Below, piece after piece: positions 19,809 to 28,663 of a DNA stretch of 64,000 nucleotides. The DNA comes from a cyanobacterium endosymbiont of Rhopalodia gibberula (lineage in GTDB: Bacteria > Cyanobacteriota > Cyanobacteriia > Cyanobacteriales > Microcystaceae). The notes under the pieces were generated by a model. The model was not told the origin of the DNA and did no database searches. It saw nothing but the letters and a program-made list of their open reading frames with translations. Position 1 is the first letter of the stretch. The number at the start of each line of letters is the position of its first letter. The stretch lies in NCBI RefSeq assembly GCF_003574135.1, contig NZ_AP018341.1, positions 248,001 through 312,000 on the forward strand. Reading direction: 5' to 3'. A program made the translations under genes and the position numbers.

Positions 19809-20684
19809 TCATTTATTATCGAAGCGAATTCCTAAAAAGATATCATATAAAAAACTCCAGAAATTTTTTCCTTTCAACAGACCTAGAGATTGATCACATC
19901 CCTTGGCGTCTAAAAGAAGTTTGGTGGCATTATATGCTGGCTTATACCTGTACCAGGGAATAGATGGCCATAAGTGATGAACCAAGTGATAATTCTGTCC
20001 AAAAATTATCAGGTTTAAAATTGAATTAGGGTAAACTCTTGCATTCTTCCAGCGATCACGTTCTTTGAAAGGACGATGGGGAAGGTAGTCAAAAAATAAC
20101 CCCAAAGCAATTCCCACTACCAAAGCAGGAACAAACCAAAAGTGCATTAAATAATCGATAAATCCGTAATGAATACCCAAGAAAACTCCTGTAAATAGAA
20201 ATAGTCGGCTCACAAACCATTCCAATAACTCATACTTGCGCCACAAGCGACGTTTGAAGAAAAAAACTTCGTGATAGAAAAAACGAGCAGCAATCATCCA
20301 CAGAGGTCCTCCGGTAGAGACAAAATGATCAGGATCATTGTCAGGATCGTTAACATGAGCATGATGTTGTAGATGTACCCGTGTAAACACGGGAAAGGCA
20401 AACCCCAACATTAGCGCACTACCATGTCCTAAAATGGCATTGAAAATCCGATTATTATGAGCAGCATTATGAGAGGCGTCGTGAATAACTGTTCCTGATA
20501 AATGAAGGGCGAGAACATTAGAAAAAAAACAAATCCAATTAGACCATCCCCATAACCAATAACCGCAGGTTGAAAGACTAATCAGTGAGAGTGCACTAAA
20601 AAACATCGAGACATTAGGGTTGAACCCACCTGGTGTTCTGAGATACTTTTCGGGGACTGTCAGCGGGATCTGGTCCGACTGCAT
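19809..20684 (-). CDS. crtR: Beta-carotene hydroxylase (CrtR type)
   Basis: The 291-residue membrane protein belongs to the fatty-acid-desaturase/hydroxylase superfamily. Three di-iron His clusters are present: HDASHNAAH near residue 68, HLQHHAH near 105 and HLVHHLWP near 233. Four hydrophobic spans are predicted. The sequence agrees best with cyanobacterial CrtR, which adds 3-hydroxyl groups to beta-ionone rings to make zeaxanthin and related xanthophylls in the membranes. A related ketolase (CrtW) is less likely given the SGTVIHDASHNAAHNNRIFN context. The gene is intact and isolated. Xanthophylls may be kept for membrane and photoprotective roles. Confidence 0.85.
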   Translation of the reverse strand: MQSDQIPLTVPEKYLRTPGGFNPNVSMFFSALSLISLSTCGYWLWGWSNWICFFSNVLALHLSGTVIHDASHNAAHNNRIFNAILGHGSALMLGFAFPVFTRVHLQHHAHVNDPDNDPDHFVSTGGPLWMIAARFFYHEVFFFKRRLWRKYELLEWFVSRLFLFTGVFLGIHYGFIDYLMHFWFVPALVVGIALGLFFDYLPHRPFKERDRWKNARVYPNSILNLIIFGQNYHLVHHLWPSIPWYRYKPAYNATKLLLDAKGCDQSLGLLKGKNFWSFLYDIFLGIRFDNK

Positions 20685-21135
20685 TTTGTTGCTTACTCCT
20701 TTGTTTAAAGTAACATCTGTTCTTAGATAATCCGCAAGACTACCTCATTTTAATCAAGATTTGTAATATTAGGGCATCTTTATAGAATAAGGGACGAATA
20801 ACCATCGATCATAAAACATAATTTTTGAAGGAGTACCATTTCATCATGTTTTGCTCAGATTTTTTCTCTATCGATAGAAAAAATATTTTAGATAGTTTAA
20901 CTTTCACCCTTGGAATAGACTGAGTTTTAAGTAAGTTCCGATTGAAAATCTTTCTGTATCGATGCTTCATTCATAAAAATTAAACAATAATAAATAAAAG
21001 TTATTTTCTAAAGTTGTTTAAATAAGCAGCAACTTAATTAGGTTTAAAAATTGAGCTTATACTTCGTAAGATTGTTATGATCTCTTTAAGAGACTGATAG
21101 CATAGTAGAAGTAGTGATTTAATTGTTGATCGACA
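20685..21135. other. Divergent intergenic region between crtR and the DUF2062 gene
   Basis: About 450 bases of AT-rich DNA separate the two divergent starts and must hold both promoters. I could not assign a convincing -35/-10 pair. No coding signal is visible. Confidence 0.45.
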
Positions 21136-21717
21136 ATGTCTCTAAATTTTCGTTCTAGTTACTCCCCTGAGTCGATGTTGACAGAAGAAGACAAGTCTCC
21201 GAACTGTACAGACTTTAATTTATTACCTTGTCGCTTAGGAAGGCATTGCCGTTACCTCTATTTACGGTTCCGTCGGTTACGGGGAACTCCACATTCCATA
21301 GCGCGGGGATTAGCTTGTGGAGTGTTTGCTGGGTGTTTTCCTTTATTTGGGCTTCAAACTATTATAGGGGTTTTGCTGGCAGTTATTTGTCGGGGTAATA
21401 AGTTTGCTGCAGCTATCGGAACTTGGATTAGTAATCCTCTGACTTATGTGCCTGTTTTTGCTTTTAATTATAAAGTAGGTAAATTTTTATTACTGGGATT
21501 TCAAAATACAATTTTACAAATAGATTTACAGCAAAATTGGCAATCCTGGTCAACGTTCATGGAATCAGGCTTTGATTTTATTTATACACTATTTTTGGGA
21601 TGTTTGATTGTTGGTACTTTTTGTTCTTTTATCGGTTATTTTTTAAGCTTAAAGTTGTTTTTTTTTGGCAGAAATCACGTAGATTTGCCAATCGAAAATA
21701 ATAATCAGCAAATCTGA
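21136..21717 (+). CDS. DUF2062 membrane protein
   Basis: The 193-residue protein has a basic segment (LGRHCRYLYLRFRRLRG) followed by the DUF2062 core: TPHSIARGLACGVFAGCFPLFGLQ near residue 52, then hydrophobic spans with the conserved ISNPLTYVPVF motif near 103, and a final span near 150-178. Members are two- or three-span inner-membrane proteins of unknown function, widespread in bacteria. The ATG at 21136 is accepted, though the first 30 residues look poorly conserved. Two hairpins lie about 90 bases downstream. Confidence 0.8.
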   Translation: MSLNFRSSYSPESMLTEEDKSPNCTDFNLLPCRLGRHCRYLYLRFRRLRGTPHSIARGLACGVFAGCFPLFGLQTIIGVLLAVICRGNKFAAAIGTWISNPLTYVPVFAFNYKVGKFLLLGFQNTILQIDLQQNWQSWSTFMESGFDFIYTLFLGCLIVGTFCSFIGYFLSLKLFFFGRNHVDLPIENNNQQI

Positions 21718-21804
21718 AATGGATAACCATAGATTAAGTTGACTCTAAATTGCATCTCTTAACTGAAATTACAAAGTATTTCTAAACTAACTTTTTAATG
21801 TAAA

Positions 21805-21875
21805 AATTAGCCTTGTCCAGGAGAAACCCAAAACAAGGCTAATTCTATTTTGTTGGAAATATTTTTCCAACAAAA
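21805..21875 (+). terminator. Tandem hairpins after the DUF2062 gene
   Basis: The first hairpin has 12-bp arms AATTAGCCTTGT (21805-21816) and ACAAGGCTAATT (21833-21844) with a 16-nt loop. The second has 12-bp arms TTTTGTTGGAAA (21848-21859) and TTTCCAACAAAA (21864-21875) with a 4-nt loop. They lie between the gene ending at 21717 and the CBS gene starting at 21975, so termination is plausible. The second, with a short spacer, also resembles the fold-back repeats. Confidence 0.55.
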
Positions 21876-21974
21876 AGTAAAGATATGATAGCCCCGTCGG
21901 AAGATTGAGTCAGAAATTGCCTACAATAAGGTAAAGTTAATCGTCAACTAACCAATAATCTCCCAGATAAAGGT

Positions 21975-22436
21975 ATGACAAAGACTGTTGCAGAAGTAAT
22001 GACCCCCAATCCTATAACGGTGACCCCACAAACACCGTTACAAGAAGCAATCAAATTGTTGGCTGAAAAACATATCAGTGGACTACCTGTCGTTAACGAT
22101 TCGGGTCAACTCGTTGGAGTCATTTCTGAAACCGATTTGATGTGGCGGGAATCCGGCGTTGAAGCATCTCCTTACATCATGATTTTAGACAGTATTATTT
22201 ATTTGCAAAATCCCGCTCGCTATGAAAAAGAGATCCACAAAGTATTAGGGCAAACAGTAGGAGAAGTAATGACTAGTAAACCAATATCAGTCAAATCTTA
22301 TCAATCTTTGCGTGAAGCTGCTCACATTATGCACAACAAGAAAATTGGACGTTTACCAGTAGTTGATAACGAAGGAGATAAGGTTATTGGTCTGTTAACT
22401 CAAGGGGATATTATTCGTTCAATGGTTCAACATTAA
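21975..22436 (+). CDS. Tandem CBS-domain protein
   Basis: The 153-residue product consists of two CBS domains (about residues 7-60 and 90-150). Each starts with the (V)-x-E/D-VMT-x-(K/N)P-I-(T/S)-V motif (AEVMTPNPITVTP, GEVMTSKPISVKS) and ends with GVISETDL or GLLTQGDI. Such stand-alone pairs bind adenine nucleotides and act as energy sensors or regulators of partner proteins. The partner is not evident here; the TPR gene follows after 149 bases on the same strand. Intact, with a good ATG. Confidence 0.88.
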   Translation: MTKTVAEVMTPNPITVTPQTPLQEAIKLLAEKHISGLPVVNDSGQLVGVISETDLMWRESGVEASPYIMILDSIIYLQNPARYEKEIHKVLGQTVGEVMTSKPISVKSYQSLREAAHIMHNKKIGRLPVVDNEGDKVIGLLTQGDIIRSMVQH

Positions 22437-22585
22437 TTGAATAGATTAATCCAGCTCAAAATGAGTATTTCAAATTTGTATAAAAAATACTCAGTCGACA
22501 TCGAAAGCCATTACCTATAGGTTTAACTTTTAACCTGGTGTCGGGTGACTCGATTAAACTAAAACTCTACAGAGAAAAACTTCAA

Positions 22586-23398
22586 ATGAAGACTACTTTT
22601 TCTAGAAATATTTCCAGTAGTGTTATTGAAAACTACATTCAACGAGTTACTGAATTAAGTCAATCGAGTCAGCGTATTCCCACGATGGGAGAAGTGGAAA
22701 AAATTGCGACAGAATTGGGGATTGAACCTGATGAAATTGAAGCCGCACAAAAACAATCCCACGACCACTATGTTCGTGCTCAAGGTTATATGCGCCTGAA
22801 GCATTGGGATGATGCCATATTAGAACTTCAAGAAGCAGTAGCTTTTAACCCCTCCAATTTAGAGATGTTAATTAGTCTTGCTAGTTCTCATATGGGGCGT
22901 TGGCAAGAAAAACACTATCATAAAGACGAAAATAATATTCGTTTTAGAATTCGTCAATGTCTTGTCATTAAACCCGATTGTGAAGAAGCGTTAAATTTAT
23001 TAGAACGATTTTCTAAGGCTTTTAAATGGCGTAAACAGACATCAATTGGTATTATTGTTGGATTAGGAGGATTAGTACTAGGAGTTAGTAGTTTTTTCTG
23101 GTTAAGTGATACATTACCTAATCTGCGGGAAAAAACATCAAAACTTCAACAGTTAGAAAGGGTTGTTTTCCGGGATCTGAATGAGTTGCAAAAAGAACAA
23201 GCAGTCTTTAAAGCGGAAATTTTTACCCTACGGAAACGTAATGATCGGCGTTATCAAGCTGATGTTAGTAAGCTCCACAGTCGTATGAATCAATTGGAAC
23301 GACAATTGGCCACTATGCAACGAAAAATACTTGAGATGGAAAACCCTCAACCAAGTAAAATAACTCCTAAATCCTTTCCTTATATTACAATTCCTTAG
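22586..23398 (+). CDS. TPR-containing single-span membrane protein
   Basis: From the ATG at 22586 the product has 270 residues (an in-frame GTG 16 codons earlier is possible). Residues 10-65 form a helical head (VTELSQSSQRIPTMGEVEKI). Residues 75-145 contain TPR-like helices (YMRLKHWDDAILELQEAVAF, then VIKPDCEEALNLLERF). A hydrophobic span follows at about 157-180 (GIIVGLGGLVLGVSSFFWL), then a coiled coil to the C-terminus (LERQLATMQRKILEME). This is a conserved cyanobacterial architecture, probably a membrane-anchored scaffold. No enzymatic motif is present. Confidence 0.75.
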   Translation: MKTTFSRNISSSVIENYIQRVTELSQSSQRIPTMGEVEKIATELGIEPDEIEAAQKQSHDHYVRAQGYMRLKHWDDAILELQEAVAFNPSNLEMLISLASSHMGRWQEKHYHKDENNIRFRIRQCLVIKPDCEEALNLLERFSKAFKWRKQTSIGIIVGLGGLVLGVSSFFWLSDTLPNLREKTSKLQQLERVVFRDLNELQKEQAVFKAEIFTLRKRNDRRYQADVSKLHSRMNQLERQLATMQRKILEMENPQPSKITPKSFPYITIP

Positions 23399-23431
23399 GT
23401 CTAATATTTCTTTAGCCTCTGCGTAAGAAGC

Positions 23432-23727
23432 CCAACGCCATAAACGAAAAGAAGGCATCGAACTGTAGGGAAGTAACTGTTACAATATTTTGGCGTTGGA
23501 AAGCTAAAATAAAACAAGTCTAGTTAACACCTGGAAACAGGCTACAAAATTAAAGAGCAAATTCCATTGCTCTAGTTAGGGACACGTGCCCATGAGTTTG
23601 ACTGGATAATCAGCCATGCTAAGAAGTTCGAAACAAGTAGAAATATTTTTCTGGTGGTTAAAAACCAATACATTCATAGTCAATAAATGGTTGGTAGTGC
23701 TGACTTTAGAAGTATCTAGAAGGAGGT
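23432..23727 (+). ncRNA. Candidate structured leader RNA
   Basis: This stretch is richer in GC than its surroundings and holds several self-complementary segments: CCAACGCCA (23432-23440) with TGGCGTTGG (23491-23499); CCTG-GAAA-CAGG with a GNRA-type loop (23530-23541); AGAGCAA-attcca-TTGCTCT (23554-23573); GGGACACGTGCCC (23579-23591); and TGGTT-aaa-AACCA (23655-23667). It ends in a textbook ribosome-binding site at 23720-23727. It could be the untranslated leader of the short ORF that follows, or a small RNA. No known riboswitch class was recognised. Confidence 0.35.
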
Positions 23728-23733
23728 ATATAA

Positions 23734-23808
23734 ATGGGAACATTTTCTAAGCAGATGAGCTTGAATAAGTATGACATAGAAAAAGATTTTAATAAGTTCT
23801 CCTTTTGA
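23734..23808 (+). CDS. Short ORF with strong Shine-Dalgarno
   Basis: AAGGAGGT (23720-23727) lies 6 bases before an ATG that opens a 24-codon frame, MGTFSKQMSLNKYDIEKDFN then KFSF and TGA. So perfect a ribosome-binding site is rare in this window. The peptide is polar, with no membrane span, and I do not recognise it. It may be a real small protein, a leader peptide, or the surviving 5' end of a truncated gene, since about 700 bases of non-coding DNA follow. Evidence is the start signal only. Confidence 0.35.
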   Translation: MGTFSKQMSLNKYDIEKDFNKFSF

Positions 23809-24517
23809 CAAACTTCAGTTAATTGTTAATTTCTTTGACTGTTTCTTCGCCAAAATAGACGGTTATTTTTAGATATTAAAGTACATCACTTTTTTTATCT
23901 ACAACTATGGACATATCAATAATTCCTTCTATTGTCAAGTCTTAGTTTATCTGGATACAAGTTTTTATATTTAACGATTTTTTCAGTTTTTTTCTAAATA
24001 CTTTTTATCTTAGATTACTTCTTTATTAGGATTTGTAAGTTTTTTTCTAGTCATTTCTAATTTGTGACGAGTATAACTTATATTCTGTTGAATTATCTTG
24101 CTTGCCTGCAATTAATCAATCTTTATTGTAGTTTTTACATTATTTTGCTAAAAAAACTTAAATATTTTCATTATATGATTTTACTCTGTTTATTATAAAT
24201 TGATGTATAGTCTTCCATTTCTTATTTTTTAAAATAAAAATTAAAAGTATTTCAACCAATATTGAATAAACAATATACTTAAATATTATGACATCTTTAC
24301 ACTATTTTAATTATTTTTTAGCGTAAATCATACGTATAAAATGCTGGAATAACTAATAGCGTTTACTTTACTATTTGATTACTGATTTTTTAACCACAAA
24401 ATTGTCATAACATTCTTATGTTGTATAATAGCTGTCATAAAATTATAAAAACAAGTTACATTCTCTAAATCCTTTAAATATTATCTTTGTGTGTGTTGTT
24501 TAAAAAATTGCTAAGAT
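23809..24517. other. 700-base AT-rich gap
   Basis: Long T- and A-runs; no coding sequence, hairpin of note or promoter recognised. Confidence 0.45.
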
Positions 24518-26431
24518 TTATATATCTCGCTCTGCTAATTCTAGCCATCTTCCAGTCGCCGTATCAATAGATTCAATCAATTGAGCTAATTCCTCTGTTA
24601 ACTCTTGCATTTTAATAAAGTCACTAGGAGGATTGTTATACAGTATTTGTTCAAGTTTTTCTTTTTTAACCTCTAATTCTGGAATTCTTTCTTCGAGTTT
24701 CTTATATTCGTGTTTCTCACTAAAAGACAGCTTACAAGATTGAGTAAACTTTGATTTTTTTAAAAAAACTTCTTTTTCCCTAGTTTTAACTTCTTGTTTT
24801 TTATTTTCTTTACCTTTTTCTTCCTGAGCTCTTTTATAATCTAGATAAGTAGAATAATTCCCCGGATACTGACGAATATTTCCACCAGGTTCTAAAGAAA
24901 AAATAGTCTCAATGGTACGGTCAAGAAAATAGCGATCATGAGACACCACAATCACACAACCATTAAATTCCTCTAAATATTCTTCTAAAACTGCTAACGT
25001 TTGTACATCAAGATCATTTGTGGGTTCGTCTAAAATTAGAACATTAGGCGAACTCATCAAAATTCGTAGTAAAAATAATCGTCGTCTCTCTCCCCCAGAA
25101 AGTTTATAAATGGGTGCATATTGTTGATCTGGTGGAAATAAAAATCGTTCCAACATTTGAGAAACAGTAATCACATTTCCGTCAGCAGTTCTAACTAGCT
25201 CAGCTACACCTTTAAGATAATCAATTACTCGTTGATTGTTGTTAACGATCAAATCTTCAGAGTGTTGATCAAAGTAACCAAGATGAACGGTTGATCCAAT
25301 ATCTACTGTACCTGAATCAGGAATAACCTGACCCATGATAATATTCATCAGAGTAGACTTTCCGGATCCATTAGGTCCAATAATTCCTACCCGATCCTCT
25401 GGACTAAAAATATAAGTAAAATTTTTAATTAAAGTGCGCTCACCGTAAGACTTACTAACTTCTTTTAATTCAACAACTTTTTTGCCAATTCGACGACTAA
25501 TTGTGGAAATATCTACCTTATTTTGAATTTGTTTATATTCTTTCTCCTGCATCTCTCTAATGCGATCAATTCTAGCTTTTTGTTTAGTGCTTCTAGCTTT
25601 TGGTCCTCGTTTAAGCCATTCTAATTCCCTTTGTAAGATTCCTACTTGTTTACGCTGACTACTTAATTCGGATACTTGGGACTCAATCTTTTTTTGTAGA
25701 TAATAATTGTAATTTCCAGAGTAACTATAAAGATCTCCCTGATCAATTTCTAAGATACGATTGGTTACCTGATCGAGAAAGTAACGATCATGGGTAATCA
25801 GCAATAGAGCTCCTTGATAGTGACTCAAATAACTCTGCAACCATTCTACCGAAAGAGCATCAAGGTGGTTAGTCGGTTCATCCATCAGTAGAACATCAGG
25901 GTTGGATAACAAGGCTGATGCTAGAGTGATACGCTTGCGATAACCCCCTGATAAATTAGCAATTCTGTCCTCAAAATTTTCAATTCCCAATTGACTTAAG
26001 ATGATTTTAGCATTGGTTTCTATTTCCCAAGCCTTCAATGCATCAATGCGTTGACTGACCCTTGATAACTGGGCCATTAAAGTTTCTATTTCTTCTGGTT
26101 GGTATGCTAGTTGATGTGAGAGTTGCTCATACTCTCGAACTAATTTCATTTGCTCTCCACAGTCAGTAAAGACTTGCTCTAAGACTGTGAGATTTTCATC
26201 TAGGCTAGGCTGTTGAGGCAAATAGACAATTTTGGCTCCAGCATTAATCCAAATATCTCCTCCATCAACTGACTCTAACTGAGCAATTATTTTAAGTAAA
26301 GTGGACTTGCCGGAACCATTTGTCCCAATTAACCCAACCTTATCCCCTTCATTAAGGCTAAAGCTGATATTCTTAAGTATTTCTTTAATACCAAAGTTTT
26401 TTCTAAGTGCTTGCAGGGTAAAAATAGTCAT
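24518..26431 (-). CDS. ABC-F family ATPase (Uup/EttA-like)
   Basis: The soluble protein has two ABC domains and no membrane part. It shows Walker A GTNGSGKST near residue 38 and GPNGSGKST near 360, signatures LSGGYRKR and LSGGERRR, and Walker B LLMDEPTNHLD and LILDEPTNDLD. Between the domains lies the charged linker typical of ribosome-associated ABC-F proteins, and the C-terminal 100 residues form a coiled coil as in Uup. ABC-F proteins act on ribosomal E-site complexes; Uup also affects precise transposon excision. I start at the ATG at 26431 (MTIFTLQALRKNFG) rather than 12 codons upstream, as it aligns with family N-termini; this gives 637 residues. The DUF4327-like gene ends 42 bases upstream of this start. 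Confidence 0.88.
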   Translation of the reverse strand: MTIFTLQALRKNFGIKEILKNISFSLNEGDKVGLIGTNGSGKSTLLKIIAQLESVDGGDIWINAGAKIVYLPQQPSLDENLTVLEQVFTDCGEQMKLVREYEQLSHQLAYQPEEIETLMAQLSRVSQRIDALKAWEIETNAKIILSQLGIENFEDRIANLSGGYRKRITLASALLSNPDVLLMDEPTNHLDALSVEWLQSYLSHYQGALLLITHDRYFLDQVTNRILEIDQGDLYSYSGNYNYYLQKKIESQVSELSSQRKQVGILQRELEWLKRGPKARSTKQKARIDRIREMQEKEYKQIQNKVDISTISRRIGKKVVELKEVSKSYGERTLIKNFTYIFSPEDRVGIIGPNGSGKSTLMNIIMGQVIPDSGTVDIGSTVHLGYFDQHSEDLIVNNNQRVIDYLKGVAELVRTADGNVITVSQMLERFLFPPDQQYAPIYKLSGGERRRLFLLRILMSSPNVLILDEPTNDLDVQTLAVLEEYLEEFNGCVIVVSHDRYFLDRTIETIFSLEPGGNIRQYPGNYSTYLDYKRAQEEKGKENKKQEVKTREKEVFLKKSKFTQSCKLSFSEKHEYKKLEERIPELEVKKEKLEQILYNNPPSDFIKMQELTEELAQLIESIDTATGRWLELAERDI

Positions 26432-26473
26432 GGAAATAATATTTTGGAGGGGGCAAAATACCCCCACTTATGA

Positions 26474-26692
26474 TCATTCTTCATCCCACGCCTCTACGTT
26501 TAGGACTTCGCTGACAGGGTCTTTCATGGTAAATTCAAACTCTAAAAGTTCTCCTTTCCAATAACCCCATTGATCGCCATACAGAAGGGCGAGTTTCCAC
26601 AAACTATCGTTTGGCTTAAGCACTTTGGACTCTACGAGTGAAGCGACTTTACGCTGAAACTTCACCATTGGATGGGCCACTTGTTGCGTCAT
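26474..26692 (-). CDS. Small conserved cyanobacterial protein (DUF4327-like)
   Basis: The 72-residue product (MTQQVAHPMVKFQRKVASLV at the start, LNVEAWDEE at the end) has the pattern Q-x3-V-x2-LVE ... W-x6-EL-x4-F-x3-D seen in the DUF4327 family of small cyanobacterial proteins. Assignment is from memory of that pattern, so it is tentative. It is soluble and acidic, of unknown function. The ABC-F start lies 42 bases downstream on the same strand, so the two may share a transcript. Codon use looks normal and the frame is clean. Confidence 0.65.
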   Translation of the reverse strand: MTQQVAHPMVKFQRKVASLVESKVLKPNDSLWKLALLYGDQWGYWKGELLEFEFTMKDPVSEVLNVEAWDEE

Positions 26693-26935
26693 AGACTCAA
26701 TTAACTTGCATTTACTAAATTTTACGAATACTCGTCGGGTTATGCTTCTTGTATGTGGTTATAAATTAGTGTTACTGTATAGACTTAGATAAACAGACAG
26801 ATCAATAGAGAAGCAATCCTCATGTTCTAGTTTTAGCCTATCTGTTTAATTTTTGCAAGGACTTTCGGGCTAATGTACGGGAATTACTACCACTATCAAA
26901 ACTTACTAACTCAAAACCAACCTGATTCTAGAGTT

Positions 26936-27814
26936 TTATGCAACCAACATTGAGCCAATACCCTTATCAGTAAATATTTCTAATAATAAGGCGTGGGGGA
27001 ATCGCCCGTCAATAATATGAGCAGCCCTTACCCCTTGAGCAAGCGACCGTACACAACAATTGACCTTAGGAATCATCCCACCTGCTACAACACCTTGACT
27101 AATTAATTCTCTAGCCTGTTGAATATCCAATTTAGTCAATAAGGTGGAAGAATCCTTATAATCTTGAAGAATTCCTCGAGTATCGGTGAGTAAAATTAAT
27201 TTTTCTGCTCCTAAAGATGCGGCTATCTCTCCAGCCACCGTATCGGCATTGATATTATGTACTTGTCCTTTCTGATCAGCGGCTACACTCGAAATCACTG
27301 GAATGTAACCACTATTGATCAAGGCATTAATAATTCTCGTATCGACTTGATTGACCTCGCCAACAAAACCAACACCTTCTGTGCCAACGTGACGAGCCTT
27401 AATTAAGTTGCCATCTTTGCCACATAGTCCAACCGCTTGACCACCAGCCTGGTTAATTAAGGCAACTAATTCTTTATTGACTCGGCCAACCAACACCATT
27501 TCTACCACATCCATGGTAGCTGCATCTGTCACTCGCAGTCCGTCTTTAAATTGGGGTTCAATGCCCAGTTTTCCTAGCCAAGTATTAATTTCTGGACCGC
27601 CACCATGGACAACAACAGGATGAACACCAACACAGGCTAAAAATACAATATCACGAATAATTTTATCTTTAAGGTAACTGTCCTTCATAGCAGCACCACC
27701 ATACTTGACAACGACCGTCCGTCCAGTAAATTGTTGGATGTAGGGAAGGGCTTCAATAAGAACTCGGACGCGGGTAGCTTCTACTTCTCCGATATACTCA
27801 TTTTCAATACTCAT
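26936..27814 (-). CDS. argB: Acetylglutamate kinase
   Basis: The 292-residue enzyme phosphorylates N-acetylglutamate, the controlled second step of arginine synthesis. Characteristic motifs are VVKYGGAAM near residue 37, [11 protein letters not shown] near 68, [17 protein letters not shown] near 91, [24 protein letters not shown] near 190-213 and GGMIPKV near 245. It is of the arginine-inhibited, PII-regulated cyanobacterial type by length and by the N-terminal helix ([15 protein letters not shown]). Nitrogen signalling through PII is therefore plausible but not shown. The gene is isolated and intact. Confidence 0.95.
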   Translation of the reverse strand: MSIENEYIGEVEATRVRVLIEALPYIQQFTGRTVVVKYGGAAMKDSYLKDKIIRDIVFLACVGVHPVVVHGGGPEINTWLGKLGIEPQFKDGLRVTDAATMDVVEMVLVGRVNKELVALINQAGGQAVGLCGKDGNLIKARHVGTEGVGFVGEVNQVDTRIINALINSGYIPVISSVAADQKGQVHNINADTVAGEIAASLGAEKLILLTDTRGILQDYKDSSTLLTKLDIQQARELISQGVVAGGMIPKVNCCVRSLAQGVRAAHIIDGRFPHALLLEIFTDKGIGSMLVA

Positions 27815-28340
27815 AATCGATTACTCATTTTTTAACGTAGCCAGACTAACAGTTTAGGGAAAAAAGCAGCTCACCCCAAGTGTTTTAACAGTGAATTGTA
27901 AACTTCTTCACTTAATAACAAGGTTGAATAAGGTTGATGTTTAGTGTTAGAGATTTCAGGAAAAAACTTCACCTAGCCATTCCCTAAAAAATTAAATTTT
28001 TTTAGGGAACATTATTGTCTATTTTATTCGTCTTTACCTAGTGTTTTTCTGAATAAGAACATCTTGGATAACAGATTTATTTTGAGTCTAAAATGATACA
28101 TAGTGGACTTAAAAAGTTTTACTACGATATTATTACTGGAAAAATACGGGACACAACATAAATTGTCACAAAAATCTATAGTCTTAAACTAAACTTTTGA
28201 CATGAGCCTTTATAATGAGAATATCTTGGTCTATTGTCTCGTAATAAGTTCAACTGGTATTCTAGAGTATCCTCTTTTAGACAATTAAGGACAAGAACGT
28301 AAAACCAAGTGTCTTTTCGATTGATTTTAGGTGGTGTGAG
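27815..28340. other. Divergent region between argB and a small plus-strand ORF
   Basis: It contains an inverted repeat at 27980-28009. A TATAAT with an upstream TTGACA at 28197-28217 is too closely spaced (8 nt) for a standard promoter. No coding signal is visible. Confidence 0.4.
27980..28009. repeat. Inverted repeat, 12-bp arms, 6-nt spacer
   Basis: TTCCCTAAAAAA (27980-27991) pairs with TTTTTTAGGGAA (27998-28009). It looks like a bidirectional terminator stem but lies in a divergent intergenic region where no gene ends, so it may be a leftover of a lost gene or a fold-back repeat. Confidence 0.7.
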
Positions 28341-28538
28341 ATGTTAGAGCGTTTGCTATTAGCTAGCACAGTAACGTGTCTGTTGTACTTTTCCGTTCAA
28401 GTAAGTCGATCTTCGGTGAATCCAACACAGACTAATCAGCCCTTTGGGCATGTAAAGTTTGAGAGCTCTTCCTTGCCGACCTCTCCTAGAGCGTGGGCTG
28501 ATCTTGCCGTTTCCAAGCCAGATTATGTCTTTTGTTAA
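28341..28538 (+). CDS. Small putative exported protein
   Basis: The 65-residue frame begins MLERLLLASTVTCLLYFSVQ, a good signal peptide or membrane anchor, followed by a polar Ser/Pro-rich stretch. It sits in a locally less AT-rich patch with a GGTG-type purine run before the ATG. I do not recognise it. The glpD gene that follows is convergent. It may be a real small envelope protein or the 5' end of a lost gene. Confidence 0.4.
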   Translation: MLERLLLASTVTCLLYFSVQVSRSSVNPTQTNQPFGHVKFESSSLPTSPRAWADLAVSKPDYVFC

Positions 28539-28663
28539 GTCATTAATCAGGTTATTGTTTGATTCATAATAATAGCTAGTGGGAGGAGAACTTCACCAAT
28601 CCAGTCTAGGTTTTATAGTTGGTTTTTGAGAAGCATCTCCCTTCCCCAAAATGTCAGTTTTGA

